Assembly (NCBI RefSeq): GCF_026967805.1
Contig: NZ_JAPVBG010000002.1
Location: 766,190-830,189, forward strand
Length of the DNA: 64,000 nucleotides
Source of the DNA: Blastococcus sp. VKM Ac-2987
Lineage (GTDB): Bacteria; Actinomycetota; Actinomycetes; Mycobacteriales; Geodermatophilaceae
Reading direction: 5' to 3'
Every line of letters starts with the position of its first letter. Positions within the stretch are counted from its first letter, which is position 1. The notes below the pieces were generated by a model. That model worked only from the letters and a program-made list of their open reading frames with translations, was not told the origin of the DNA and did not search any database. The position numbers were made by a program, and so were the translations under genes. Below are positions 1 to 6,750 of this stretch, in pieces.

Positions 1-2
1 GC

Positions 3-122
3 CCCGCCGGCGAGCGCGGCGACAAGGGCGAGAAGGGCGAGGTCGGCCCCGCCGGCGAGCGCGGCGACAAGGGCGAGAAGGGCGAGGTCGGCCCCGCCGG
101 CGAGCGCGGCGACAAGGGCGAG
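3..122 (+). repeat. 45-bp tandem repeat inside the collagen-like gene
   Basis: Units at 3-47 and 48-92 are identical and a third matches over its first 30 bases (93-122). Each unit encodes 15 residues (five Gly-X-Y triplets, PAGERGDKGEKGEVG). The array probably extends to the left of the window. Identity at DNA level suggests recent unequal exchange or slippage. Confidence 0.9.
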
Positions 123-809
123 CAGGGGCCGATCGGTCCCCGCGGCGAGGCCGGCGTCCAGGGCGAGATCGGTGCGCAGGGTCCGGAGGGGGAGACCGGC
201 CCGCAGGGCGAGCAGGGTCTGCCCGGCTCCACCGGTCGTCCCGGTGAGCAGGGCGAGCAGGGTGCTGCCGGCGAGACCGGGGCGCGCGGCGAGACCGGCC
301 TGCTCGGTGCGGCCGGTGAGCAGGGCGAGCAGGGTCCCCGCGGTGAGCAGGGACTCCTGGGCGCCCAGGGTCCGCGCGGGGTCATCGGCGAGACCGGCGA
401 CCAGGGCGAGAAGGGCCTGCGCGGCGTGCAGGGCCTGCCCGGCTCCCGGGGCGAGCAGGGCGCGGCAGGTGTCCTCGGCCTGCAGGGCGCACAGGGGGAG
501 CAGGGTCGGTCCGGGCCGGTGGGCCCCGTCGGTCTGCCCGGCGTGCAGGGTCCCCAGGGCCCGGCGGGTCCGGCCTGGCTGCACCAGCCCAGCCCCGCTG
601 AGCTGGTCGCCAAGGTCCGGCGGGCGGCGCTGGACGTCACGCCGCGCACCGTGCTCGACCCGCGGGTGGGCGTGCGCTACGTGGCGACGCTCACCTCGCG
701 CCTGATCAAGCTGCAGGGTGGGCTGCTCCTGCGCGCCGTCGTCGACACCGACGGTGCGGCGAACGAGCGGTCCGCTGACCGCGGGTCGAACGTGCGCTCC
801 ATCGCCTGA
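3..809 (+). CDS. Collagen-like Gly-X-Y repeat protein, 3' part only
   Basis: The gene starts before the window; the open frame runs from base 3 to a TGA at 807-809. About 190 residues are uninterrupted Gly-X-Y triplets rich in Glu, Asp, Lys, Arg and Gln (for example GERGDKGEKGEV and GEQGAAGETG), typical of bacterial collagen-like proteins, which form triple helices without hydroxyproline. A tail of about 78 residues follows (from PAWLHQPSPAEL) with no domain I recognise, no LPxTG and no membrane segment. The role is unknown; surface or spore-coat structural functions are known for other members. A perfect 20-bp hairpin follows the stop. The missing N-terminus prevents any call on secretion. 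Confidence 0.85.
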   Translation, partial: PAGERGDKGEKGEVGPAGERGDKGEKGEVGPAGERGDKGEQGPIGPRGEAGVQGEIGAQGPEGETGPQGEQGLPGSTGRPGEQGEQGAAGETGARGETGLLGAAGEQGEQGPRGEQGLLGAQGPRGVIGETGDQGEKGLRGVQGLPGSRGEQGAAGVLGLQGAQGEQGRSGPVGPVGLPGVQGPQGPAGPAWLHQPSPAELVAKVRRAALDVTPRTVLDPRVGVRYVATLTSRLIKLQGGLLLRAVVDTDGAANERSADRGSNVRSIA

Positions 810-825
810 CCGGCGCAACACCACC

Positions 826-867
826 GAGGGCCGCCTCGTCCTGCCACGGCAGGACGAGGCGGCCCTC
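826..867. terminator. Bidirectional hairpin terminator
   Basis: A perfect 20-bp inverted repeat (826-845 against 848-867, arm GAGGGCCGCCTCGTCCTGCC) lies between the ends of the collagen-like gene (+) and yajQ (-). There is no T-tract, as is usual in high-GC actinobacteria. Confidence 0.75.
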
Positions 868-875
868 CGCGTGGA

Positions 876-1367
876 TCAGCGGTAGTTGTCGAACTGCAGG
901 GCGACGTCGAGGTCGGCCCCGCGCAGCAGCTGCTGCACCGCCTGCAGGTCGTCGCGCTTCTTGCCGCTCACCCGCAGCTGGTCGCCCTGGATCTGCGCCT
1001 GGACCCCCTTGGGGCCCTCGTCGCGGATCAGCTTGGCGATCTTCTTGGCGGTGTCGGACTCGATGCCCTGCTTGATCGTCGCGCCGATCTTGTAGCTCTT
1101 GCCGGAGGACTGCGGCTCGCCGGCGTCGAGCACCTTGAGCGAGATGTTCCGCTTGATCAGCTTCTCCTTGAACACCTCGAGCGCCGCGGCGACCCGCTCC
1201 TCCGTGTCGGCCTGCAGGGTGACGCCATCCTCCCCGGCCCAGGCGATGGTGGCGTTCGTGCCGCGGAAGTCGAAGCGCTGCGAGAGTTCCTTGCCCGCCT
1301 GGTTGAGGGCGTTGTCGACCTCCTGGCGGTCGACCTTGCTCACGACGTCGAAGGATGCGTCGGCCAT
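876..1367 (-). CDS. yajQ: YajQ family nucleotide-binding protein (DUF520)
   Basis: The protein has 163 residues, the normal size of the family, starting [17 protein letters not shown] and ending [11 protein letters not shown]; both ends match YajQ proteins (two RRM-like folds). Some members bind cyclic di-GMP and act as transcriptional effectors (shown in Xanthomonas); others bind nucleotides or RNA, and the role here is not settled. I chose the ATG at 1367 because GGAGAGG lies 6-7 bases upstream; the frame stays open further upstream only by running through the tRNA-Tyr gene. A GGDEF/EAL gene lies 1.3 kb away, so a cyclic di-GMP link is possible but only suggestive. It converges on the collagen-like gene. 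Confidence 0.9.
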   Translation of the reverse strand: MADASFDVVSKVDRQEVDNALNQAGKELSQRFDFRGTNATIAWAGEDGVTLQADTEERVAAALEVFKEKLIKRNISLKVLDAGEPQSSGKSYKIGATIKQGIESDTAKKIAKLIRDEGPKGVQAQIQGDQLRVSGKKRDDLQAVQQLLRGADLDVALQFDNYR

Positions 1368-1447
1368 GTCGTTCCTCTCCGTGCGGGACGGGGCCGCTGC
1401 AGCGGCCCGTCGGTGGGGACCCGTCACGTGCCGGGCCCGCGTCTTGT

Positions 1448-1453
1448 TACTCT
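1448..1453 (+). promoter_or_regulatory. Possible -10 of the tRNA-Tyr promoter
   Basis: TACTCT fits the actinobacterial TANNNT -10 pattern and lies 18 bases before the tRNA. No good -35 is visible at 17-18 bp spacing. Confidence 0.35.
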
Positions 1454-1471
1454 CTCCCGCGTACCAATCGC

Positions 1472-1553
1472 GGCGGGTTGCCCGAGTGGCCAATGGGAGC
1501 GGACTGTAAATCCGTCGGCTTAGCCTACGAAGGTTCGAATCCTTCACCCGCCA
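1472..1553 (+). tRNA. tRNA-Tyr (GTA)
   Basis: Acceptor strands GGCGGGT (1472-1478) and ACCCGCC (1546-1552) pair fully; discriminator A at 1553. The anticodon loop CTGTAAA gives GTA at 1506-1508. A long variable arm of class II and the T-arm GAAGG-TTCGAAT-CCTTC are present. CCA is not encoded. A 14-bp terminator hairpin follows. Confidence 0.95.
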
Positions 1554-1563
1554 CACCCGGTAC

Positions 1564-1595
1564 GACGGCCCCCGACCACCAGGTCGGGGGCCGTC
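1564..1595. terminator. Terminator between tRNA-Tyr and the TadG-like gene
   Basis: Perfect 14-bp stem (1564-1577 with 1582-1595, arm GACGGCCCCCGACC) and a 4-base loop. It serves the tRNA on the plus strand and probably the converging minus-strand gene. Confidence 0.7.
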
Positions 1596-1613
1596 GCCGT
1601 TCCCGGGGTGGGA

Positions 1614-2045
1614 TCAGGGCAGCGTGGGCGCCCGGGCGCTCGAGACGGCCGTCCGCTCGAGCTGCTGACCGCCCAGGAAGAGCCAGCCGAAGGCGATGTC
1701 GACGTGGCGGGTGCACCGCACGGTCACCTCCGCGCCGTCGGTCTCGGCTGCCCAGCTGTCCAGCTGCACCCCGCCGTCGGCCAGCTGGTCGGCCACCGCG
1801 GCTTGCGCCGCGGCACGGGTGAGCGGCAGCTCCGTGCCGACCCCCCGCGCGTAGACGACGGCCTCGTCGGCCTGGTTCGCCGCGGCGAGGGCGGCGCTGT
1901 CGCACACCGACTGGACCCTCTGCTGCTCCAGGAAGGCGTCGGAGGCGGCGATGGCGCCCAGGGTCATCAGGGCGGCGACCAGCCAGCACACCAGGACGAA
2001 GGGCAGCGTCGACCCGCGCTCGCGGTCGTCCTGGGCGGGGCGCAC
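1614..2045 (-). CDS. TadE/TadG-like pilus-assembly or secretion-neighbourhood protein
   Basis: The 143-residue protein has a short charged N-terminus, then GSTLPFVLVCWLVAALMTLG, a single membrane segment, followed by DAFLEQQRVQSVCDSAALAA, the usual Asp-Ala-Ala signature just after the helix in TadE/TadG pseudopilin-like proteins of Flp/Tad systems. The rest is an extracytoplasmic domain without a known motif. Most actinobacterial Tad loci carry it near tadABC and tadE; here no other tad gene is in view, so it may be the detached end of a cluster or an orphan. I chose the GTG at 2045 because TAGGCT lies 7 bases upstream with no Shine-Dalgarno (leaderless pattern); an in-frame GTG at 2081 is the alternative. 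Confidence 0.7.
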   Translation of the reverse strand: MRPAQDDRERGSTLPFVLVCWLVAALMTLGAIAASDAFLEQQRVQSVCDSAALAAANQADEAVVYARGVGTELPLTRAAAQAAVADQLADGGVQLDSWAAETDGAEVTVRCTRHVDIAFGWLFLGGQQLERTAVSSARAPTLP

Positions 2046-2443
2046 GCGCGGCAGCCTAGGCACCCGGGGCCGGTCGTCCACCAGCTGTGGACACGAACTG
2101 TGGACGCTGTGGACGGCGGTTCACCCATCCGACGCACACGCCGGTGACCCCTGTGGACGACGGCGGCGGCGGACCCGGGACGGCGGTCCGCCGCCCCGTT
2201 CCGGCGCCGGGGAGTATCGCCCCTCGCCCGCGGCGCCGCCCGGCGCGCCGACTCACGGACCGTGTGATCAAAGTGGCGGTTGGTCACGACATGACGGCGG
2301 ACGCGGCGTGTCATCACCGACATGCTTGTCGCTAATGGTGACGGGAAGGAGTGTCTCACGCGCGGTCCGTATTCGACGACGCTCTGCCCCCGCGCGTAGA
2401 TGGCTGCCGCTCAGCCAATCAATCGTGCCCAGAGGGAGACGCC
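2046..2443. other. Intergenic region, no clear gene
   Basis: About 400 bases between the TadG-like start and the possible small gene. The minus strand carries the TAGGCT -10-like hexamer (2053-2058) of the TadG-like gene. CGACA and TGTCG arms around 2318-2331, and GTCAT-CACC / GGTGAC around 2310-2343, form small inverted repeats that could be an operator. I see no ORF with convincing coding character. Confidence 0.5.
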
Positions 2444-2530
2444 ATGAACAGCACCGTGCAGCGCAATGTCCAGGCAAGCCGCGGCGTCAAGTGGACGCGT
2501 GGCGTCAAGTGGACGCGTCGGTCGGCCTGA
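2444..2530 (+). CDS. Possible 28-residue peptide gene with duplicated GVKWTR
   Basis: ATG at 2444 is preceded by GAGGGAGA at 7 bases and the frame ends at TGA 2528-2530, giving MNSTVQRNVQASRGVKWTRG and then VKWTRRSA. The peptide is very basic. GVKWTR occurs twice in tandem through an 18-bp direct repeat. A strong hairpin at 2551-2582 follows 20 bases after the stop, so ribosome-binding site, ORF and terminator form a compact unit. I do not recognise the peptide; it could instead be a leader peptide or part of a small RNA. Confidence 0.4.
   Translation: MNSTVQRNVQASRGVKWTRGVKWTRRSA
2483..2518 (+). repeat. 18-bp perfect tandem duplication
   Basis: GGCGTCAAGTGGACGCGT occurs at 2483-2500 and again at 2501-2518, in frame with the small ORF, adding one GVKWTR unit. 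Confidence 0.9.
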
Positions 2531-2550
2531 CCGCCCCTCCCGCCCGTCCC

Positions 2551-2582
2551 GGGGGCGGCCGTTCCGCGGAGCGGCCACCCCC
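2551..2582 (+). terminator. Hairpin after the small ORF
   Basis: GGGGG and GGCCGTTCC (2551-2565) pair with GGAGCGGCC and CCCCC (2568-2582) with one G-T pair, a 1-base internal mismatch and a 2-base loop. Probably a rho-independent terminator in high-GC form. Confidence 0.55.
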
Positions 2583-2673
2583 GAGGGTTCCCTGGACGTG
2601 AACGGCACGTTCCGGCACGGGACCGACTGACCCTTCCGGGGCGGATGGGGCTGGTGGTGAAGGAAGTCGCTGT

Positions 2674-2679
2674 TAGCCT
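2674..2679 (+). promoter_or_regulatory. Possible -10 upstream of the GGDEF/EAL gene
   Basis: TAGCCT matches TANNNT and lies 33 bases before the TTG start, leaving room for a short leader with a GGGAGAGAG ribosome-binding site. No -35 is evident. Confidence 0.35.
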
Positions 2680-2711
2680 TCGCCCGCCCATCGACCCGGG
2701 AGAGAGCGCGG

Positions 2712-5216
2712 TTGCACGTGCCTGAGCAGGACATCAGCGAGCCTCGGCGGCCGCGCCCTGCGCGCAGCCCGTGGACGGTCGCGCTGCTGGGTCTGTCGGT
2801 CGCCTGCCCGGTCGGGGTCCTGCTGCTGCTCGCCGATCAGCCGTTGCGAGTCTCGGCGCCGGTGCTCCTCGCAGTGCTCTTCACCGCGGTGGCCGCGGAG
2901 TGGGTCAATGTCCACGTCGAGTTCCGCCGGCAGAGCTTCCACAGCTCGGCGAGCGAGGTGGCGTTCGTCATCGCGCTGCTCGAGGTGGGTGGCGCATGGA
3001 CCGCTGCCACCCGGGCGGCTGCCGTGGCGGTCGTACTCCTGGCCCAGCGGCTCCCCGCGGCGAAGGTTGCCTTCAACACCGCGGTCGCGGTGCTGGAGGC
3101 CGGGGTCGCCACCGCCATCCTGACGCTCCTGCCGACCGGTGCTCTCGCCGCGCCGTCGACCTGGCTGTCCTGCCTGCTTGCCGTGTTCGCCGCGAACGTG
3201 GTGGGTGCGGGCCTCGTCGCCGGGGCGATCACCTTCACCCAGGGGTACCCCGGCCGCGCGATCTGGACCAGCCTGTTCGTCCCGGTCGTCGTGGTCCAGC
3301 CGGTCGCGGTCACGATCGGGCTGGTCGTCCTCCTGCTGCTGCACACCACGCTGTGGTCGTGGCTGCTGGTCGTGCCCATGGCCGTGGCGCTCGTGCTGGT
3401 CTACCGCCGGTTCGCCGCGGTCACCCGCGAGAGCCACTCGCTCGAGCGGGTCTACGAGTTCGCCCGCCGGGTGGAGGAGATCGAGCCCGACGAGGCCGGC
3501 ACCCGGCAGATCGTCCAGGCCGTGCGCGAGCTGCTCAACGCCGAGCGGGTCGCGCTCTGGCTGCCGCCCTACCTCGACGAGGGGCCCCGGCTCGTCGTGG
3601 CCACCGAGGACGGCGCCGACTGGTACGACGGGCCCGGTGACTCCGACGACCTGGTGCGGCGCCGCGCGGTCGCCTCCACCGGCGGGGCGATCCGGGTCTC
3701 GGTGGGCCGCGCCGACGGGCCCGAGACCGCCGCCCTGGCCCGCCGGGGCGTGTCCGAGCTGCTCGGCGCGCCGGTGACCACGGCCGCCGGCGAACCGGGC
3801 TACCTCGAGGTCTGCGACCGCCGCAGCGACATCGTGTCCTTCGGCCGCAGCGAGCGCGGCGCGCTGGACTCCATGCTCACCCACGTCAACGCCGCGATCC
3901 GGCAGCAGCAGCTGCTGACGCGCATCCGCTACGACGCCGACCACGACCGGCTCACCGGCCTGCCCAACCGGCAGCGGCTCGCCGACGAGGTCAGCCGGCT
4001 GGTGTCGCCCGGCGGTGGCGGGGAGGCGGGGTTGATCCTCGCCTCCCTCGGCACCTACGCCGACGTCACCGACACCCTCGGCCACGCGGCCAGCGACGAA
4101 CTGCTGCTGGTCACCGCCGGCCTGCTGCGCGAGCACGCCCCGCCCCGGGCGCTGCTGGCCCGCATGGAGCGCGAGCAGTTCGCGGTGCTGCTGCCCGGCC
4201 TCTCCCTCGCGGCCACCGAGCAGGCCGCGCGGCGCCTGCGGGAGGGCGCGGCCACCCGTGTCCGGGTGGCCGGGCTCGACCTCGAGGTGTCGCTGACCAT
4301 CGGCGTCGCCGCCGCCCCGGTGCACGGGACCGACGCCGGGACGCTCATGCAGCGGGCCGACGTCGCCCTGCTGGCGGCGGGGAGCTCCGGCGGTGTGGCG
4401 AGCTACCACCCGGTGCTCGACCAGCAGAGCCTCCGCCGGCTGCAGCTGGGCACCGAGCTGGAGCAGGCCATGGCCGACGGCCAGATCGGGGTCGTCTACC
4501 AGCCGGTCATCGACGCCCACACCTCCGACATCGTGTCGGTGGAGACGCTGGTCCGCTGGACCCACCCGCGGTACGGGGCCATCCCGCCCGAGGACGTCAC
4601 CGACCACGTCCTCGACCTCGCGCTCGCACGCTGCCGGCGTTGGCTGGACCAGGGCATCTCGCTGTCGGTCGCGGTCAACGTCTCCGCCCGCTCGCTGAGC
4701 GAGCCGGACCTCGTCGAGCGGGTCCGGGGCGCCCTGGCGCGGCACCAGGTGCCCGGGGAGCTGCTCGTCCTGGAGCTCACCGAGAGCAGCGTCGTCGACG
4801 ACTCGGTGCGCGAGAGCGCGGTCCTGGAGGACCTCCACGCCCTCGGTCTCCGGCTGTCGATGGACGACTTCGGCACCGGCTACTCGTCGCTGTCGCAGCT
4901 GCGGCAGCTGCCCATCGACGAGGTCAAGATCGACAAGTCCTTCGTGCTCACGATGGCCACCAGCCAGGGGGAGTCGTTCATCGCCCGCTCGATCATCGAG
5001 CTGGCGCACAACCTGGGCCTGTGCGTCGTGGCGGAGGGCGTCGAGGACGAGATGACCCGCAACCAGCTGATGGCCATGGGCTGCGACAAGCTGCAGGGGT
5101 TCCTGATCAGCCGCCCGCTGCCGGAGGACCGGCTGGAGAAGTGGCTGCTCGCGCGCACGGGCGTGCGGTCGGCCGCGCCGGGCGCCACCCACCGTCGTCT
5201 GTTCGTCCGGACCTGA
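2712..5216 (+). CDS. Membrane-anchored GGDEF/EAL cyclic di-GMP protein, degenerate GGDEF
   Basis: 834 residues. Residues about 20-235 hold a multi-helix membrane module (ALLGLSVACPVGVLLLLA and further helices), about 245-395 a GAF-like segment, about 400-560 a GGDEF domain and about 575-820 an EAL domain. The GGDEF signature reads MEREQF near residue 485, so cyclase activity is unlikely. The EAL motif reads ETL, but NVSARS, ELTES, DDFGTGYSS, KIDKSF, AEGVED and LQGF are kept, so phosphodiesterase activity is possible; however about 12 residues after IPPED (the FIPLAE region) are missing. The TTG at 2712 is 5 bases after GGGAGAGAG; a GTG at 2718 is the alternative. It is a single gene, followed by two tRNA genes. 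Signal specificity is unknown. Confidence 0.88.
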   Translation: MHVPEQDISEPRRPRPARSPWTVALLGLSVACPVGVLLLLADQPLRVSAPVLLAVLFTAVAAEWVNVHVEFRRQSFHSSASEVAFVIALLEVGGAWTAATRAAAVAVVLLAQRLPAAKVAFNTAVAVLEAGVATAILTLLPTGALAAPSTWLSCLLAVFAANVVGAGLVAGAITFTQGYPGRAIWTSLFVPVVVVQPVAVTIGLVVLLLLHTTLWSWLLVVPMAVALVLVYRRFAAVTRESHSLERVYEFARRVEEIEPDEAGTRQIVQAVRELLNAERVALWLPPYLDEGPRLVVATEDGADWYDGPGDSDDLVRRRAVASTGGAIRVSVGRADGPETAALARRGVSELLGAPVTTAAGEPGYLEVCDRRSDIVSFGRSERGALDSMLTHVNAAIRQQQLLTRIRYDADHDRLTGLPNRQRLADEVSRLVSPGGGGEAGLILASLGTYADVTDTLGHAASDELLLVTAGLLREHAPPRALLARMEREQFAVLLPGLSLAATEQAARRLREGAATRVRVAGLDLEVSLTIGVAAAPVHGTDAGTLMQRADVALLAAGSSGGVASYHPVLDQQSLRRLQLGTELEQAMADGQIGVVYQPVIDAHTSDIVSVETLVRWTHPRYGAIPPEDVTDHVLDLALARCRRWLDQGISLSVAVNVSARSLSEPDLVERVRGALARHQVPGELLVLELTESSVVDDSVRESAVLEDLHALGLRLSMDDFGTGYSSLSQLRQLPIDEVKIDKSFVLTMATSQGESFIARSIIELAHNLGLCVVAEGVEDEMTRNQLMAMGCDKLQGFLISRPLPEDRLEKWLLARTGVRSAAPGATHRRLFVRT

Positions 5217-5287
5217 CTGCTAGAGTTTTCCCCGCACGGTTCGGAAGGGACCTGCGCCCCGGCGCAGACCCGGTCAGCACGGCCAGG

Positions 5288-5293
5288 TACAGT
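5288..5293 (+). promoter_or_regulatory. Possible -10 of the tRNA-Thr promoter
   Basis: TACAGT, 20 bases before the tRNA 5' end, fits TANNNT. A second candidate, TAGAGT, is at 5221-5226. No clear -35. Confidence 0.4.
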
Positions 5294-5312
5294 CTCCGAG
5301 GCTCCGAGCAAC

Positions 5313-5385
5313 GCCCCTTTAGCTCAGTCGGCAGAGCGTCTCCATGGTAAGGAGAAGGTCTACGGTTCGATTCCGTAAAGGGGCT
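5313..5385 (+). tRNA. tRNA-Thr (GGT)
   Basis: Acceptor GCCCCTT (5313-5319) pairs with AAGGGGC (5378-5384); discriminator T at 5385. Anticodon stem TCTCC/GGAGA encloses ATGGTAA, giving GGT at 5346-5348. T-arm CTACGG-TTCGATT-CCGTA. CCA is not encoded. Probably co-transcribed with the tRNA-Met 56 bases downstream. Confidence 0.95.
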
Positions 5386-5441
5386 CTGGCAGTAACCCGA
5401 CCTACCGGTCCTGTCGCGAGACCGGCCCGCGAGGTCATCCC

Positions 5442-5515
5442 GGCGGTGTAGCTCAGCCTGGTAGAGCAAGCGGCTCATAATCGCTGTGTCACCGGTTCAA
5501 GTCCGGTCACCGCTA
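5442..5515 (+). tRNA. tRNA-Met elongator (CAT)
   Basis: Acceptor GGCGGTG (5442-5448) pairs with CACCGCT (5508-5514) with one G-T pair; discriminator A. The anticodon loop CTCATAA (CAT at 5476-5478) is the classical elongator loop, and a standard first acceptor pair argues against the initiator. T-arm ACCGG-TTCAAGT-CCGGT. CCA is not encoded. Confidence 0.93.
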
Positions 5516-5520
5516 CTCAC

Positions 5521-5545
5521 GACGGACCCCGCCCCGGGGTCCGTC
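5521..5545 (+). terminator. Terminator after tRNA-Met
   Basis: Perfect 11-bp stem (GACGGACCCCG, 5521-5531, with 5535-5545) and a 3-base loop, 6 bases after the tRNA. It separates the tRNAs from rpmG, at least in part. Confidence 0.65.
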
Positions 5546-5619
5546 GCCGTGTCGGCCCCGTGCCGGCCCGGCAGCAGGGCCCGACCCGCGGCCCTGTCCC
5601 ACAAGGCTAGGAGAACTCC

Positions 5620-5784
5620 ATGGCAGCCACCGACGTCCGTCCGAAGATCACCCTGGCTTGCCAGGAGTGCAAGAACCGCAACTACATCACCCGCAAGAAC
5701 CGGCGGAACGACCCCGACCGGCTCGAGCTGAAGAAGTACTGCCCGCGCGAGCGCAAGCACACGCTGCACCGCGAGACCCGCTGA
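5620..5784 (+). CDS. rpmG: 50S ribosomal protein L33
   Basis: 54 residues, a small protein of the large subunit near the E site. It matches the zinc-binding form over [20 protein letters not shown] and LELKKYCP, but only three of the four zinc cysteines are present: Cys14, Cys17 and Cys41; the fourth position holds Glu44 (CPRER instead of CPxC). So it is an intermediate between the C+ and C- types. The ATG is preceded by AGGAGAA. It heads the conserved actinobacterial order rpmG-hadA-hadB-(tRNA-Trp)-secE-nusG. Confidence 0.95.
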   Translation: MAATDVRPKITLACQECKNRNYITRKNRRNDPDRLELKKYCPRERKHTLHRETR

Positions 5785-5817
5785 CCGCGGTCCGCGACTG
5801 AGCAGGAGGGCGGGAGC

Positions 5818-6276
5818 ATGACGCTGGACCGAGGACTGGTCGGGCGCAGCTACCCGCCCTCTGCCGTCCACGAGGTCGGCCGGGTGGTGCTCGCCGAGTT
5901 CGCCGCCGCGGTCGGTGTCACCGATCCGGTGCACCTGGACCCGGAGGTCGCCCGTGCCGCCGGCCACCCCGACGTCATCGCGCCCCCGACGTACGCCGTC
6001 GTCGTGTCGCTGGGCGCGGCCAACGTCGTCCTGGACGACCCGGACGTCTCCCTGGACTACAGCCGGGTGGTCCACGGCGAGCAGCGGTTCGCCCACCACC
6101 GGCCCATCCGCGCCGGTGACCGGCTGGTCGCCACCACCAGCATCGAGGCGGTGCGCAGCGTCGGGGGCAACGACCTGCTGACCACGCGGGTCGAGCTGAC
6201 CACCGAGGACGGCGAGGCCGTCTGCACGGCGACGACGATGCTCGTCGCCCGGGGAGCGGACGGGGGAGCGGCATGA
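5818..6276 (+). CDS. FAS1-like/MaoC N-terminal dehydratase subunit, HadA-like
   Basis: 152 residues with a single hot-dog fold of the MaoC_dehydrat_N type (starts GLVGRSYPPSAVHEVG; APPTYAVVVSLG in the middle helix). The hydratase-2 Asp and His motif is absent, as in the non-catalytic partner HadA (or HadC) of mycobacterial (3R)-hydroxyacyl-ACP dehydratase. AGGAGGGCGGGAGC precedes the ATG. The stop overlaps the next gene by ATGA, so both subunits are probably translated in a coupled way. Position between rpmG and secE is the same as in Mycobacterium. Its substrate in an organism probably lacking mycolic acids is uncertain. Confidence 0.85.
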   Translation: MTLDRGLVGRSYPPSAVHEVGRVVLAEFAAAVGVTDPVHLDPEVARAAGHPDVIAPPTYAVVVSLGAANVVLDDPDVSLDYSRVVHGEQRFAHHRPIRAGDRLVATTSIEAVRSVGGNDLLTTRVELTTEDGEAVCTATTMLVARGADGGAA

Positions 6277-6689
6277 GCCGGCCGGAGATCGCCGTCGGCA
6301 CCGAGCTGCCGGACCGGACCTTCCCGGTGACCCGCGCCGACCTGGTGCGCTACGCGGGCGCCTCCAAGGACTTCAACCCCATCCACTGGAGCGACCGGGT
6401 GGCCACGGCCGTCGGGCTGCCCGGGGTGATCGCGCACGGCATGCTCACCATGGCGCTGGCCGCCCGCGCCGTCACCGAGTGGACCGGCGACCCGGCGGCG
6501 CTCGTCGAGTACCAGGTGCGCTTCGGCCGTCCCGTCGTCGTGCCCGACGACGACGCCGGTGCCGAGGTCGTGGTCCGCGGCCGGGTCGCTTCCGTGGGGG
6601 ACGACGGCCGCGCCCGGATCGACCTGACCGTCACCAGCTCCGGTGAGAAGGTCCTCTCGCTCGCCCGCGCGGTCGTCCGCATCCCATGA
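6273..6689 (+). CDS. MaoC-like (R)-hydratase subunit, HadB-like
   Basis: 138 residues, a hot-dog fold carrying the hydratase-2 signature YAGASKDFNPIHWSD at residues 27-41, with likely catalytic Asp33 and His38, and GLPGVIAHGMLT after it. It should be the catalytic partner of the preceding HadA-like subunit, removing water from (3R)-hydroxyacyl-ACP or -CoA. Its start overlaps the upstream stop (ATGA). A strong bidirectional terminator follows. No hadC-like third gene is present, unlike in mycobacteria. Confidence 0.87.
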   Translation: MSRPEIAVGTELPDRTFPVTRADLVRYAGASKDFNPIHWSDRVATAVGLPGVIAHGMLTMALAARAVTEWTGDPAALVEYQVRFGRPVVVPDDDAGAEVVVRGRVASVGDDGRARIDLTVTSSGEKVLSLARAVVRIP

Positions 6690-6702
6690 CCCGGCACCGA
6701 GG

Positions 6703-6747
6703 CCGGCCCCGTCCTCCTCGCACGCCGCGCGAGGAGGACGGGGCCGG
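6703..6747. terminator. Bidirectional terminator between hadB-like and aspC-like genes
   Basis: Perfect 19-bp stem (6703-6721 with 6729-6747, arm CCGGCCCCGTCCTCCTCGC) and a 7-base loop, placed between convergent genes. Confidence 0.8.
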
Positions 6748-6750
6748 TGC

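Noticed and set aside
3-122. Regular repeats considered as a CRISPR array
   Set aside because: Units are contiguous, without spacers, and encode Gly-X-Y triplets in a continuous frame.
1391-1408. 18-bp perfect palindrome GGGCCGCTGCAGCGGCCC upstream of yajQ
   Set aside because: No loop, and no link to a known operator; in DNA of this GC content it may be chance. Not called as a terminator since no gene ends there.
2673-5192. Long open frame on the minus strand opposite the GGDEF/EAL gene
   Set aside because: It is a by-product of high GC content; the residues are low-complexity Gly/Arg/Ala/His and the plus-strand protein has clear domains.
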